A DNA stretch of 64,000 nt. Source: Helopsaltes ochotensis (Eukaryota; Chordata; Aves; Passeriformes; Locustellidae). The notes beneath the pieces are model-generated. The model was given only the letters and a program-made list of their open reading frames with translations. It was not told where the DNA came from and did no database searches. Within the stretch, counting starts at the first letter, position 1. Each line of letters starts with the position of its first letter. This document shows, piece after piece, positions 41,601 to 53,571 of this stretch. Where the stretch lies: the NCBI GenBank assembly GCA_013400155.1, contig VXBM01000099.1:644719-708718 (forward strand), in the 5' to 3' direction. The position numbers and the translations under genes were made by a program.

Positions 41601-44600
41601 CTTCTGTGGGGCCAGTTGGTGCCATAGTGGGCTGCAAACAGCTCAAGCATCATTTTGCAAATGTGTGACCCATCAGCATGGGGAAAATTTCCTGATTAAC
41701 TTCTCTGGAGAATTTCTTCCTTCTTATTTACAATAACAAAATAGTTGAGACAAGGTCACATGCTATTTTTAGCCATCTCACCGCTCCTTGCTCCTGCTCG
41801 CCTGGGCAGTAAGCTCTGCACAGACACAGCGAGATTAATCCTTCATGACACTGAATCTTTTATTTCCCTTGTTGTGCTTGCAGGCTCCAGAGCCTCCTTC
41901 CTCTGTAGACCCCAGTGCACTAAGCCTTCAACACAACACAGCAGTGGTGGAGCTGTGGAAAAGTTTAGAAAAACATTATCTATTCAGCAAACCAGGGATT
42001 GTCTGCAAGGTTGGAGACTTTGGTTTCTAGGTTAGCTGAATGCTTTGAAATTTTTCATCACAAGCTCTATGCCAAGTTCATATGCTCTGCAATTAACTGA
42101 GGTTATGTGCAGGTGGGTCCAGTCCTGGCATGGCAAGAAATGCTGAAGGATCTGACATATTTTCTAAAAAACCTTGCTTCTGTTTCCCTCAAAATAAGAA
42201 ATTTTAATTGAAACTATATTTATGTGATGAAGAAACCTTGGTATAGAAGCAGGCTGGATTAGGACAGTGTGACACACAGTGCATCACAGCTGCCAATATC
42301 TGATACTAAGTTCAGTGCAATGGGAACTCATTATGGAAAATAGTCAGAGGTCTTGGCTATATCCTACCTGTGACCTCTTGTCTCAGGCAGTCAGAATCTG
42401 TATTGCTTTGGCTACATTCTCTCTAAAATCCTCTGACTTTTGCACCTCTTTCCTCCTTGTTTTTGCCATGAGGAGCTCAGGGTGAGCTGTGAGCAGGTGA
42501 ATACCTGTAGTTGCTCTGGCTACAGCTGCTTCCCCACGTGAGGTGCAGGGTGTCAGTGTTCAACACAAGCAGAGTGGTGGTGGCAGGGCAGCCCTGGCTG
42601 CATGAGCAGTGCTTGTGTCACAGAACTGGCACCCTGCCTGTGCCACTTCCTTATCCCCACTGCCAAGCTCCAGAGAGCAAACTTAAAGGGCTGCGACTTT
42701 TGGGTCATTGTAGCTGAAGCCATGGTGCTGCTGTGAGGCCTTTTCCCTAGGGAAGGGGACGGCAGTTTGTGCCAGCTTGCACGAGAGGGGCTTTGGTCAG
42801 AATTCATTTGTCTGCAAGTAGTGAAGGCAAGTGTGAATTCAGAAAATGTGCCTACACGTGGGGCTGAGCCAGCCTGAGGTGTTAGGGGAGGTGTTAGTGA
42901 TGGGGTGAATCCTCTGTGTTTCTCTTAAGGGCACGCAGCAGCAGAAGTGGAGGTAAAATCAAGCAGCAAGTTAAACATGTCTCAGTGAGACAGCTTGTTT
43001 CTTAAGCCCAACAGGTTGGTGACTGTGGCATCACAGGTACAAATCAGGTTGCTCAGCATAGAATTTGCTGGCTTAAACATCTTGACAGGTACCAGAATGA
43101 GAATGAGCAGGAGGGGTCTGTTGGCATTGTGTTTTGTGTCGCCATGCAGCCCACGAAGACTCCATAAAGGATTTTCTCAATGGTTATCAGTGAGAATTGG
43201 GTTCAGTTGGCTAGTGATGATCAAGATGCCCACTCAAGGTCCTTTCTGCAGCCTGTGTTTGTTCCTGCACAATGCTCCATTTACAGCAGCCTTCCTAGTC
43301 CAAGCCAGCTCTGCAGGCTGGAAGCCCACAGTCCCACCGAAGCCCAGGCCAGCACTGTCCCACATGGGAGTGAAACTGAGCATTTGCAGTTTGCTGAAGT
43401 TCTTTCATCTGAGGTCCTGCTGCTTAAAATAATTTTTTCCTATTTTTCTGTGAAATGAACCACTCCTGAATCTCATTGAGGAAAATAAACATCTTCCAGC
43501 ATCAGAACCCAGCAGCACTTACGTGTTATGTTTTCCCCTTCTCGGCTCTAGATGTTGGCATGTTAAGATCAAAGTGGACAGGGCAGGGTGTTCCCAGTGC
43601 TCTCTCAGTGCTGATGCTCTGATTTCTTGTCTTCTCTGGCTGAAATACACAGGGTTTGGTGCAAAGCTGCAGCAAAGGTCCAGCGATCTCATTCCACTGG
43701 GGTGAGCAAGCAGACCTTAAAGCACATACTGAGGTTGTGAGTCTACATTTGTCATTTTTTCCTTGCTGATTTTCATTCAGCAGTTGTTGTGCAAAGATCA
43801 GAATCTTGTGTTACGTGCTTGCACATGCTTATTGCCCCCAAGTTGCTTGCCATCCAAATAAACAAAATTATTACTCTGTGGGAGAAATGCTGTTATTTTA
43901 TTGTTATTAGTTAAAAACAATGGAAAATCAGGCACAAAGAAAACAATTTTTTTTTCCCAATGGCTGCACAGGGAGATTGTGACAGGGCCAGGAACTGAGT
44001 CCAGGTGTCCTGAGTCCCAGCCCAGACCTTTAAGCACCAAAATATCCTGCTCCTTGTGAATTCAGAGCATTTTGGCAAAAGTTTCCCTGGAGTGTTTTAT
44101 AACTAATGTCAGAGCTAGACTCTGAACGTGTCTTACCAGTTAGGAATTTTGCTTTTATATACACTCACCCACTTAAAAGCTCCCCCAAACTTAGCAGCTG
44201 TTGGCTTCTTTGTGTTACTTGAATGTTTCTAAGGCAAATATGGAACATGATAAATTGAAAAGAGTTGAGTTGAAATGTTCTGCTTCAAGTCCATTTAGCG
44301 AACTCCAAAGGTCAGCTCTGCAGTGGAGAGCCAGCAGGACTAGACTCAGTGTGAGCCTTGTTTGAAAGAGATTTTCTGTTGTCTAGAAGACAGGCTCGAC
44401 CTGTTTCAGAGGGGTGAATGTTATCCAGAAGAGCTAAGCCCATCCTGGGATCTCCGACAGTTTTTGACGGTTTCCTGAAAAGGATCTAGAACTAAGAAGA
44501 AAAAGGACATCCCACAGCAGACTATTGCAGGTTGTGTCTTGAGGGACCACTTCCCCTTCTGAGAGGTCTTACAGGCAGGGTACTCTATGTGAATAGAAAT

Positions 44601-46389
44601 CTGTGGTGTGGAAGAATGCAATTCCCCCAGGCAGCTCAAATAGTGGCTTCTTAGCAGTCCTCTGGACCAGGTCAGCAGCTCACATCTCCAACAAACCTCT
44701 TCTTCCATCTTGACTGTCTGTAATTACCAGCTGCAGTGCCATTCCCACAGACACTCAGCAGGACCTGAAAATTCCCTTTATGAGAGGCTCTGGTCAGTCC
44801 TTTATCCCACACCCGATGGTGTCCAGCTGCAATGAACTTTTCCAGAGTGGGACTATGTTGAAATGATTTGTTTCAAAATGGAACGTATGTTTCTGAATAG
44901 GAATGTCTCTTTTTTAAAATAAAACCCCAACTTCTGCTCTGAAAGGGTTTTGTTTTTCTATGTGCTGTCCTGGTTAAAAATTTCTTATAGTCATTTTTCA
45001 TGCCTGCTGGAAAGCCAAGGGATTATTATGGAGAGTGGTGTCCTTTGGAAAGCTCCAAATGAAAGACTGGAAGAGATGTTGTTTTTGCAGTAAAATCTGG
45101 CTTCCCTGCACATGTTGTCAGTACAGAGATAATCCCTCAAAACTTCTGAAGTTTACACAAGGCAAATTTTTTGCGTTTCTGTGGGCACTGCGGCACAGCT
45201 GTGCTTTGGTGTGCGGACCTGCGGAGCGGGCTGGGGTGTCGTGGCTTTCACCTTCCTTTTGGGGATATTCCTGCGTGCTGCTTGGGCTGGCTCTGCCCTG
45301 GAGCCTGTCTGCCCTGCTGCAGGATGCCAGGATGTGCAGCTCATGCTTCCCTGCAGGTCTCTGTTCTCATTCTGCCGGCGGGGTTTGTCTGCTGGGTGCC
45401 TGTGCAGGTGGGCTGCTGTACCATGTCACATGGATGTGCCTGAGCTTGCTGGCTCTGGTGCCTCAGGAACAGCCTTGCAGCAGTGGCACAGGGCTTGGTG
45501 TGGGTTTGGCTGTCAAGGAGAACACTTGGACGCAGCCTAGCCTGGGCTCGCATTAGCCTGGCCCTGGCTGACAGCTTTGGGTCAGACTGCTGATGTATCC
45601 CAGGGACCTGACTGCAGCTTGCTGATACTCACTGGTGTTGCCTTTCTTTCAGAAGCAGGTATTTTGGTGACTTCTCTCTTACTAGCTGATGCAGAGGTTT
45701 CACCTGAACATCTGTTCTGCTCCTGATGCTCCCAGCAGTTGCCATGGATATGTTTAGTACTAACAGTTCTGTTTGTTTATGAGACTTTCTCCAGGGTGAA
45801 ACTGATGTCTGGTCTCAGTTCTGAATCTCTAAACCCAAAATAACTTGGTGTATCGAAATAAACTTCTCTTTATACCTCTGCCACCATCAGCAGAGTCTGG
45901 CCTTTTGCAGCTATACACAGCTGAGCTTAATAAATGCTCCTCAGTCCCCATCTCCAAGCAGAAACCTTCAGCCTGGACATGGCTCAGCCTTCAAGGCTTG
46001 TAGAGAGAGCAGCCTTAGCTGCTGCTTTCCCCTCCTCTCTCCATCTCATGGCTCATGAGAGCATCTTTCCACCTGGGACTGTGCAGGGGGTTAGAGTAGC
46101 TGAGTTAAGAGGATGTGCTGCTGGAAAACAGGCTGGATCCCATCACCAACAGACCATGTTGCAGTGACTTGTCTGGCTCTCAGGAACTCCAGCTCTTGCC
46201 ATTTCATTTACATGGGGCTTTCCTCTCAATTCAGCTTTTTTCTTTAGCCTCTGCATTCAGATTTTCCTTAGTTATGCCATCATTTCACAATCCAACAGTG
46301 TTAAAAAGATGTCAGAGGATGCAGCATAAACTGCTGTGTTCACCTTCCCACATCACCAGTCTCACTTCGTCTTTCTCACCTTGTTACAG

Positions 46390-46536
46390 CTGAACAAGCT
46401 GGAGGAGGCAGCAAATGCAGCTCACACCTTCTTCATGGCAAACCCTGAGCACATGGAGATACAGCAGGACCTCGAGAACTACAAGACCACGTCAGGGAAG
46501 GTCAGCTTGGTTGACCGGGAGGCCAGGCAGCACATG
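46390..46536 (+). CDS. P3H2: P3H2 exon 2
   Basis: The exon is 147 bases, 49 codons, phase 0 at both ends, between acceptor TTGTTACAG and donor GTGAGT. It encodes a TPR-like helical segment that includes AHTFFMANPEHMEIQQ, closely matching vertebrate P3H2. It carries two in-frame Met codons, at 46435 and 46453. As I remember it, the human short isoform begins at the second equivalent Met, so a transcript starting inside intron 1 could initiate here and yield a protein without signal peptide. The variable stretch just before LVDREA appears a few residues shorter than in the human protein. Confidence 0.93.
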
Positions 46537-47475
46537 GTGAGTCTGAGCTGAAGAGGTGCCCAGCTTAAGTATCAGGAAATCTGGAGAGGAATGATAAGGA
46601 GGCCAAGAGAGATGAACCTATGAATGGGGAAATTCTTACCAATACAGCAAAATGAACTCTCCCTTTCAGCATTTTCACTTAAGGCAGGCCTGCTCCTCCC
46701 TTCTCTAGGCACTCTGCTCTTTGATTGCGACATCCCCAGCCCTCTACTCAGAGAACTCTGGGGTCATCCATGGCTGTGAACACACACTAGCAGACAGCTT
46801 TGATGGAAGCCTCCATGACAGATGTCAGCTCCTGTGTTTCCTCCATGACAGATCTTGGCTCCTGTGTGTTTCTTTTGACCTGAGCTCTCCCACCTGGCAG
46901 GGTACATGCACATGAGTGGCTGTGGTGGTGAGGGTGCAGAGTGGCAGACAAGAGAATGTCAGCTGTTTCCACCTCCACAAAGCAAAAGCCCAAGTCAAAT
47001 GCCAGGGCCACCCCCAACTTCCCAATTTCGCAAGACTCCAGGGAGCAGGAGTGGATGTTGGGTGTAATTAATGTGCTGATTAGGGGCCATTCTAAGAAAG
47101 ATCTTCCTAGGTCAGGACAAATCTGTTTCTTTGGCATTAAGTGTTGTTTGGTGCAAGGGTAAAAACCAAAAAAAAAAAAAAAGGAATTTTTTTAAATATA
47201 ATGCATAATCTAGGAGTGGCACTGAGGATTCTGCAAGTATGGAGGAGTTCACAAGAGCATTTAGGCACATTTATTAGGTTCCACTGGTCCAAAAGCCCAT
47301 CGATGGCTTAAACATGGCTTGGTACAAGTGGTTATATCTGATAGATGTCTGGGGAGATTGTCCTGTCCCTCATCCCTCTTACCTTCTTTTGAGAAGCATC
47401 TGTAGGTGGCAAGGGCAGGATACTGTGCCCCAGGCAGCGCAGCCTGCTCATGGTTTGTGTTCTGCCTACCTGCAG
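46537..47475 (+). other. P3H2 intron 2
   Basis: The intron is 939 bases. It contains an imperfect 30-bp direct repeat (46811-46840 and 46841-46872, each starting CTCCATGACAGAT) and an A16 run at 47168-47183. Nothing else is recognisable. Confidence 0.85.
46811..46872. repeat. Imperfect 30-bp tandem repeat
   Basis: Two adjacent copies of a unit running CTCCATGACAGAT...GGCTCCTGTG...TTTC differ at a few positions and by a 2-base GT insertion in the second copy. It is older than the 49-bp duplication in intron 1. Confidence 0.7.
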
Positions 47476-47665
47476 GAGGACTACAGTGCTGGAGTGAGGC
47501 ACTACGACAAGGAGGAGTACGAGCTGGCCATTGAATTCTTGGAGCGTGCCTTGGAAGGATACTACTCCGAGGATGAGGATTGCCAGATCATGTGCGAGGG
47601 CCCGCAGAGATTCGAGGAGCACGAGTACCTGGATTACAAGGCTGGTCTCTACGAAGCTATTGCAG
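47476..47665 (+). CDS. P3H2: P3H2 exon 3
   Basis: The exon is 190 bases, entering in phase 0 and leaving one base into a codon. It encodes 63 residues of the TPR/CXXXC region, the part of P3H proteins shared with CRTAP and thought to mediate protein contacts. One CXXXC motif (CQIMC) has its cysteine codons at 47581 and 47593. It is followed by CEGPQRFEEHEYL and YKAGLYEAIA, near-identical to other vertebrate P3H2 proteins. The acceptor is CTACCTGCAG and the donor GTGAGA. The open frame continues a few codons into intron 3, but the donor and the homology set the end. Confidence 0.94.
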
Positions 47666-50373
47666 GTGAGATCTTCATGCATTTTTAGAGTTCTCACCTG
47701 AAATTTAATTACTGAGTTTGGGTCTTTGGCTGGATTTGTTGAAGTGTCTTCCCCTCCATCTCTGCTGTTGGTGAGTAATGCTGCAGGAGGCACCTGGAAG
47801 TGCAAACTCAGAGGACAGTGAGCTAGAACATCTCGTTTTGGTGCTGAATAGAAGCTGGGCTAGAAGAATTGCATTTCCAGATGCGTGGAGCATTTGCAGC
47901 TTTCCATTAGAGCTGGAAGTTTAGGTGCTTTATCATAAACTGCTTCTGTTTCCCCTGTACGCAGTCTCGCACACCTCTCTGGAATCTAGACATTGTTGGC
48001 CTTTGTTTATGTTTTCTGTTTCTGAGAGCATATGAAGAGAGCAGCAGAGTTCTCTTGGCCATGCTCCAGGTGGCCAGGAAAGTTGCCAAAAAGTCTCGTA
48101 ACATGGATTTTCTCCCCATCCAAAAGGATGGATTTGTCATTAGTGGAGGCCCACCTAATTATGATCTTGACTGAAATCTCTGGAGAGAATTGAACGTTGC
48201 TGTGTAATCTTCAGATTTGCATTTGTGGCTCTGAGCCAGAGAGGATTAAAACAGTTCATTCTCAGTAGAAATGAGATTACGTTTAATTAGTTGTAAGGGA
48301 AGGAAGAGTAACAAATTAAGGTTTGTTTGGCGACAGAAATCCTATTTATCTGCCTATGGTCTTGGAGTTGCATCAAGCCCTGAAATCTTGCTTCTTGTGT
48401 GGAAAATACTTCCCTCAGATGCAGACTGCTTTTTGGCTTTGCATAATTCTGTTTGTGTCGAGACAGGAAATCTAATTGAAGCAACCAAGAGGAGAAACCA
48501 CCAGCATACTGGATGGGAAGCTGCCTGGGGCGGGGGGGTTTGTTTACCCATACAAGAAACAGAAGTGTTGGAAGGGCTGACTTGGTACCAGTGTGGCTGT
48601 CAGCTGATCAGGCCTGCTTTTAGAGCCTTGACCAGGACACCAGGACACACACCAAGAGAGCAGCTTTCAGTGGCAAAGCAAAGCCAGCATGCTTCTCACT
48701 GAAAGCTGCTGCTCTTCAAACAGGACAAGCTGTTCTGTGCTGTGCAGGTCGAGTGCAGCCCCAGTGAGCTGAGGGTTTCTGTTCTGGCCAATCCTGAGCA
48801 CAGACAGGGTCATGCTGTGGTGGAGCTCAGAGCAGGATGTCACCTGGGAGGGACAACAGCCAGGTGGTCCCTGCAAGTGCTGTGGCTTGGCCAGGTGTGC
48901 CTGGCCATAACAACCCCAAATCCCAGGACCATTCAGGCACCCAAAGAAACAGGGAGTTGAGGGAGTGAAATAAGATCTGTGATGCAACTGCCTTCCTGTA
49001 GGAAACTAGGTGGTTCCTTCCAGGACAGGATAATCCAAAGTTCACCCCTGGTTCAAGGCAGTCAGGCCCAGATGTTTCAGTAGGAAGTGGGAGCACGTAA
49101 TATACCAAGAAAAGAGAGTTTAGGTTTCTTCAAAACTCATTTCTCTTTTCAATCCCAAACTGATTTGCTGTGCTGCTGCTTGGGGTTGAAACACTCACCT
49201 TTTCCTTCAAGGGACAGATACATTTCAGTGAATTGATTCCAGTCTATAAGGCTGGAATCACTTGGGCACTCTGACTGTACCAAGAAAAAGAAGTGCTTCT
49301 CAGTGATGGATTGATTATTTCAGATCTGGGATGCTTAAACAGGTTTAAATTACAACAATATGATTTATGTCCTTTCCCTTCTTGCTTTTCTTAATGTAAT
49401 ACCCTGGATGTGTATGGTAAGTCAGATAACTACTCAGATAACCTGTCAAGAGCAAATAGGCACTGTTCTGAGTTTCCATTTGATTTCATTGCAGTTTTTA
49501 TGGCAGCTCTAAGAAATGCTTTGGTAGCTCAGCACATGGTTATTTTCAAGCCTGTGTTTGTTTCTTAATGTTTTTAATGGTGTGCAGAGACTGAACAAGC
49601 AAAGTAGATTCATAAGTACATTGCAGCAAGGGCTCCAAAATGGAATCAGATGTCAGTGTTGGCTTTGAAACTGTACAGATGGTACAACACCTATACTGTG
49701 TACTCCCACCAATTAAGAAACTTTGTTAATGACAGATGTTTACCACGTGCTTGTGGTTCCCTGGGAGATACCTCGTCTCTGAGAAGCAGCAAACACGGGG
49801 ATTTCTGCTGCCCGGATTTGCACCTCAGACCTTTCAGACCAGCCTTGCTTGGCCGAGCTGAAAATCTGCACCAGGCCCGCTCAGCTAAACCTCCCCGTGC
49901 CCTCAGGAGCTTCCTTGCTGCAGGAAAGGAGAGGATTAAAGATGAGCTGAAGGAGGGGAGTGTGGAGCTGGATTTCATGTGGCAGCACATGTGGCCACCT
50001 TGTCTTCTCATCTCTGCTTGCTGTGTGTCTCTTGGGGTTGAAGAGCTCCCTGCCACCTGCAGCCCCTGCACGCCCCCAGCTTCCCTGGGCAGAAGCCGCA
50101 GCTCCTGCCATGCAAAAGAGATGCTCAAGCTCCCTCTACAGTTGACAGAAGGAGGAAGGCTTTTCTGAGGGGGGACAATAATGTAACTGCAAATCTGTCA
50201 AATTGGCTTTGAGGAGAAGCCTGAGCTCTCCCTCGGTGCACACTCACCTGCTAGGCCAAGCAGTGTGAGTTGCACATCCTTCAGCTCAGGAGTTTCAACC
50301 TCTGTCTGTCCTTGTCTCGGCACCATCTCAGCCTGTCTCAGCTCAGAGCACCCTCTCCCTCTTCTCCTGGCAG
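47666..50373 (+). other. P3H2 intron 3
   Basis: The intron is 2708 bases. It contains a perfect 14-bp-arm inverted repeat at 48659-48710. Otherwise it shows no repeat or gene that I can name. A somewhat CpG-richer patch lies around 49740-49900. Confidence 0.85.
48659..48710. repeat. Perfect inverted repeat, 14-bp arms
   Basis: AGCAGCTTTCAGTG at 48659-48672 is the exact reverse complement of 48697-48710, with a 24-base spacer. In the P3H2 pre-mRNA it could fold as a stem-loop. No known microRNA is recognised. Confidence 0.8.
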
Positions 50374-50505
50374 ATCACTACATGCAGGTGCTGGCCTGCA
50401 AACACGACTGCGTCCGGGAGCTCGCCACGCGCTCGGGCCGCATCTCGCCCATCGAGAACTTCCTTCCCCTCCATTACGACTACCTGCAGTTTGCCTATTA
50501 CAGAG
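50374..50505 (+). CDS. P3H2: P3H2 exon 4
   Basis: The exon is 132 bases. Two bases complete the Asp codon begun in exon 3, 43 codons follow, and one base starts the next Val. It encodes the last CXXXC motif of the repeat region, CKHDC (first Cys codon at 50397), then VRELATRSGR and SPIENFLPLHYDYLQFAYYR, a stretch highly conserved in P3H2. The acceptor is CCTGGCAG and the donor GTAAAG. The region is helical TPR-like and lies on the luminal side of the endoplasmic reticulum. Confidence 0.94.
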
Positions 50506-51606
50506 GTAAAGGCTCTTGCACTGTTCCTCATAGCGCCTCCTGAGTTCTGTTCATTTTTGTACAAATTCAAATTGTTCCATGTGGGAGCAAGGCTATTTCC
50601 CCCGATGTCCACACTACAGTGATGCGGAGGCATGGTCTGAAAGAGAAGCAAAGGACATTGGAAATTGTCTCCTCAAAAGTCAGGTTGACTGAAATACAAT
50701 TAAGTAGTTTTATGAAGGTCTTTTAGATCATCACTCAGGTTTTAAAAGCCCAACCTTTAGCTTAAACATTACTGTTCTCTAAATAAATCATGCTTTTTTA
50801 GGATCCTTTCATCTGCCTTTTGATATAAAATCCTTGGGATTTATATGTTTCACATCTTCTGAAATGAACTGATACATTTTCTAAATATATAACAGATATA
50901 TATATAAGCTTAGCCCAAGATGCCAATTTTTGGCAATTACCAAATATTTTAAGATTCACAGTAAAGTTGCAGGAGTTGGAAGCATGGCAAAATGTCAGGG
51001 GTAGGTAGTGCAAAAAAATAATGCCAGTTGTGTGGTTCTGTGTGCTATTTTATTATGTTCTGTTACATAAAAGAGAATAGGAAAAAAATAGGAATCTGCA
51101 GAAATCTGCTCTCTCAGGCTTCTGCTAATAACTCTTTACTGAAAAAGACAGACAAGGGTCAAAATTTCTATTCAAACATAAAGATTCTTCATTCACCAAC
51201 ACAACGGGAAGAAAGCAGGAGTCAGTTCATGTGTGATGTACAGGCTTCTTTATTCCTCTCCCCAGTTAGAGGTTTATTGTGGTGGGTAAAACCCCCTGGG
51301 CTCTGAGGGATGCTGCACAGATGAGAAGCAGTTTGATGCCAGACAGTATCCACATCCTGCCATCCAGCTGGATCCAATTTGGATACCATCTGGTCTGTGC
51401 ATGACGGCAGAAATACACTTGCCTGTGTGCCTCAGTTTCCTTGCTGGTGGAGTGGAGTGGTTAAGACAAAGTGGCATCAAAAGAGCCCTGTGAAGTGCTG
51501 GGCTGCTGATGGGGACTCAGGCTGTGCTTCCCTCCCTGCAGAGACCCCTCCTGGGCTCTGTGTGAGCCCCCTGTGCCCCCCTGACCCCTGTTGTGTTGCC
51601 CCCCAG
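50506..51606 (+). other. P3H2 intron 4
   Basis: The intron is 1101 bases and mostly AT-rich, with a short interrupted TA stretch near 50885-50905. No gene or named repeat was seen. Confidence 0.85.
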
Positions 51607-51749
51607 TTGGCGACTACGTAAAAGCCCTGGAGTGTGCCAAGTCCTACCTGCTCTTCCACCCGGACGATGAAGATGTCCTGGAGAATGCAGGGTATTACGA
51701 GGGTCTCTTGGAAGGTACAGTGGATCCAGCCACCATCAAACCCAGAAAG
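51607..51749 (+). CDS. P3H2: P3H2 exon 5
   Basis: The exon is 143 bases, finishing the split Val codon and ending in phase 0. The 47 full codons include GDYVKALECAKSYLLFHPDD and EDVLENAGYYEGLLEG, a classic TPR-type helix pair with the conserved acidic DDEDVL turn, then DPATIKPRK. It is preceded by a C-rich acceptor (TGCCCCCCAG) and followed by GTGAGA. It closes the N-terminal repeat half of the protein before the linker. Confidence 0.93.
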
Positions 51750-51894
51750 GTGAGAGTGAGTGACACCTGAGAGCTCTTGGTGGGAGGCTTTAACAAAAAA
51801 AATCTGCTGGAAATAAAAGCAGCTTGGCAGCTTCCCCACAGTGGGACCACTTGGAAAAGACAAGCGGAAGTGCTGGGCTCACTGGTGATGCTGA

Positions 51895-51951
51895 GGTGGT
51901 GATTTTCAGAGTCACTGGTGGTGATTTTCAGGGTGATCAGAGTCACTGGTG
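51895..51951. repeat. Short interleaved direct repeats
   Basis: GGTGGTGATTTTCAG occurs at 51895 and again at 51917. CAGAGTCACTGGTG occurs at 51908 and again at 51938. This is a local tandem duplication with an 8-base insertion in the second copy. Confidence 0.75.
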
Positions 51952-53257
51952 TGGGGAGAAGCCAGTGGACAGGATCTGCTTTGAATGGGGCCTTCAGCCT
52001 GGTGAAGGCTGAGCAGGGGCAGGGAGGGCAGTGACCAGCAGTGCAAACTCTGCTCTTGCCCAGTGCTCTGGCAGACACACGGAGGAGGGGCGCAGTGAAA
52101 CAGCGAGCAAAGGGCAGCATCTCTTCAGAGGGGATGAGAAATATTTTCCCAGGAGAGGCTGGGATCTCAGCATTACTCTCAAGTCTCTTAGCTTGGAGTA
52201 TCCTGTTCTGCAGGGAGTAATTCCACTATCACAGGGTTAGGCTGGGGTCAAATAACCAAACAGTGTGTGTTCCATCACCCGGCAGGACAGGCTTCCTCTC
52301 CAGTCTGGGCAGCCTTTATCTGTGGCCCTGGGGCTGCCTTCCTCACCATACAGAATTTCCTCCCATCCCAACCCTGCTCATTCCTCTTGCACCATAACTA
52401 GAGTGTTGGCAGGAACTGGTTTTTCCATTCCTTTGGGAATTCCTTGACTTCCAGGCAAATCAAGGTGAATTTGGTAAAGTACTAAAAAATAAAAGCAAAA
52501 TGATAAAAACAAAAACAAGAAAAATTGTTGTTTTCCCTCACAAAATGAATCTAGGAAAAAACCCTGAAGTTGACAAAAACATTCAATAATAAAACAAATT
52601 GATTTTTGCTTTGCACAATAGTTTTCTAGGAGAAATACCAGTGTTTTGTTCGCAGATTTTTCATTCAAAATAAAGTCCTCTGATGGACAATTTCCAGCTG
52701 GCTGTGCTTTGTGACCCCCATCCAAGCACTGTGAGTGCCTCCTAGGGCCAGGCCATGGGCTCCACGTGGGGAACTGAGGCACAGCCCAGACAGGGTCCCT
52801 GGCCCACCAGCCTGAACTTCCTCCTGTTCTGCAGCTGGGGTTTTTGTAGCCAGCCTTTTGCCCAGATATTTTGAGGCTCTCCAAGGTGTTCAGGAGTTTC
52901 TGCCAGCTATGGATGTGTTTTAGGGATTCAGGCTTCCTAAATGAGTTGCTGAACATCTTGTCATGTGCTGAGTGCCTCAGCCTTGTGCCTGGGGTTGCTC
53001 CAAGCATCCCTCACCCCACAGCAGTCTGCAGCATTGCATGAAAACCTAACCCCTCTGAAGCAGAGGTGCATTGATGTGGGGACTGACAATGGTCAGAAAA
53101 TAGATTTTTAGGCTTCACACACTAGCCTGGAGCCTGTGGGAAAGCCAAGTGAAAAACACTCTCACTTTGGCCTGGGAAATCATAAGTAACAAAACAATCC
53201 GTGTAGATAACCCATTCCTGACACCTGGTGTTTTTCCAACTTGTTTACTGGCAAAGA

Positions 53258-53410
53258 TGTTTAGAAAGAGGTGTAGGCTCTAAGGGACCAATCATATTGA
53301 TTGTACCGAAACACTGTAAAAGAATCTGTCTTTCAATACACTTTCGCTGTACGCCCTCCGAAGAGAGCTCGGAGTCTCGTATCGTTATTCTGCCATCCCG
53401 AATCCTAACA
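53258..53410 (+). mobile_element. LTR-like fragment (possible endogenous retrovirus remnant)
   Basis: The segment has a CCAAT box at 53288-53292, a TATA-like GTAAAAG at 53316-53322 and an AATACA variant polyadenylation motif at 53335-53340. An R/U5-like CpG-bearing stretch follows, with a 6-bp-stem hairpin (CTCCGA at 53356-53361 pairing with TCGGAG at 53369-53374). The segment closes with CTAACA at 53410. The start was set at TGTTTAG (53258), giving near-inverted ends, but no target-site duplication is visible. The order of signals resembles a short or 5'-deleted retroviral LTR. No retroviral coding sequence accompanies it. Family and boundaries are unproven. Confidence 0.4.
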
Positions 53411-53481
53411 ATACTTTGCCACTGCCTTGTAAAAGCCGGGCTGGCCACGTGCAAGCGCTCCTGTTTCCCCTCTCTTTGCAG

Positions 53482-53571
53482 GAAGCCAGAACGCTGCTGC
53501 GGCGCCACAAGCTGGAGTCTCACCTGCTGCAGGTGGCTGCGGCCGGCCTGGGATACGCCTACACGGAGCCG
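53482..53571 (+). CDS. P3H2: P3H2 exon 6
   Basis: The exon is 90 bases, exactly 30 codons, phase 0 on both sides. It encodes the start of the linker between repeat region and catalytic domain, with RRHKLESHLL and GLGYAYTEP recognisable. The N-terminal residues (EARTLL) differ from the human order as I remember it, but the RHKLES core is kept. The acceptor is pyrimidine-rich (CCCCTCTCTTTGCAG) and the donor is GTAACG. The LTR-like fragment ends about 70 bases before this exon. Confidence 0.92.

Larger units (their letters stand above)
27170..46389 (+). other. P3H2 intron 1, 3' part; no other gene seen
   Basis: This stretch runs from the gap to the exon 2 acceptor (TTGTTACAG). I see no coding exons of another gene, no RNA gene and no full-length mobile element. 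Contents noted: an AT-rich palindrome at 30525-30553, a GGGA repeat at 33569-33586, a perfect 49-bp tandem duplication at 38563-38660, and modest CpG-richer patches near 32850-32960 (with a TGAGTCAC motif), 37040-37130 and 45185-45260. The many open frames of 60-170 codons are short, scattered on both strands and unrelated to any family I recognise. Confidence 0.8.
51750..53481 (+). other. P3H2 intron 5
   Basis: The intron is 1732 bases. It contains a small direct repeat with 22-base period at 51895-51951 (GGTGGTGATTTTCAG twice, and CAGAGTCACTGGTG twice), an A-rich patch at 52483-52530, and a CpG-containing LTR-like segment at about 53258-53410, just before exon 6. Confidence 0.8.

Noticed and set aside
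45035..45556. 173-codon plus-strand open frame near the end of intron 1
   Set aside because: It is Cys/Leu/Trp-rich with no known domain, and overlapping open frames in other phases show the same composition effect.
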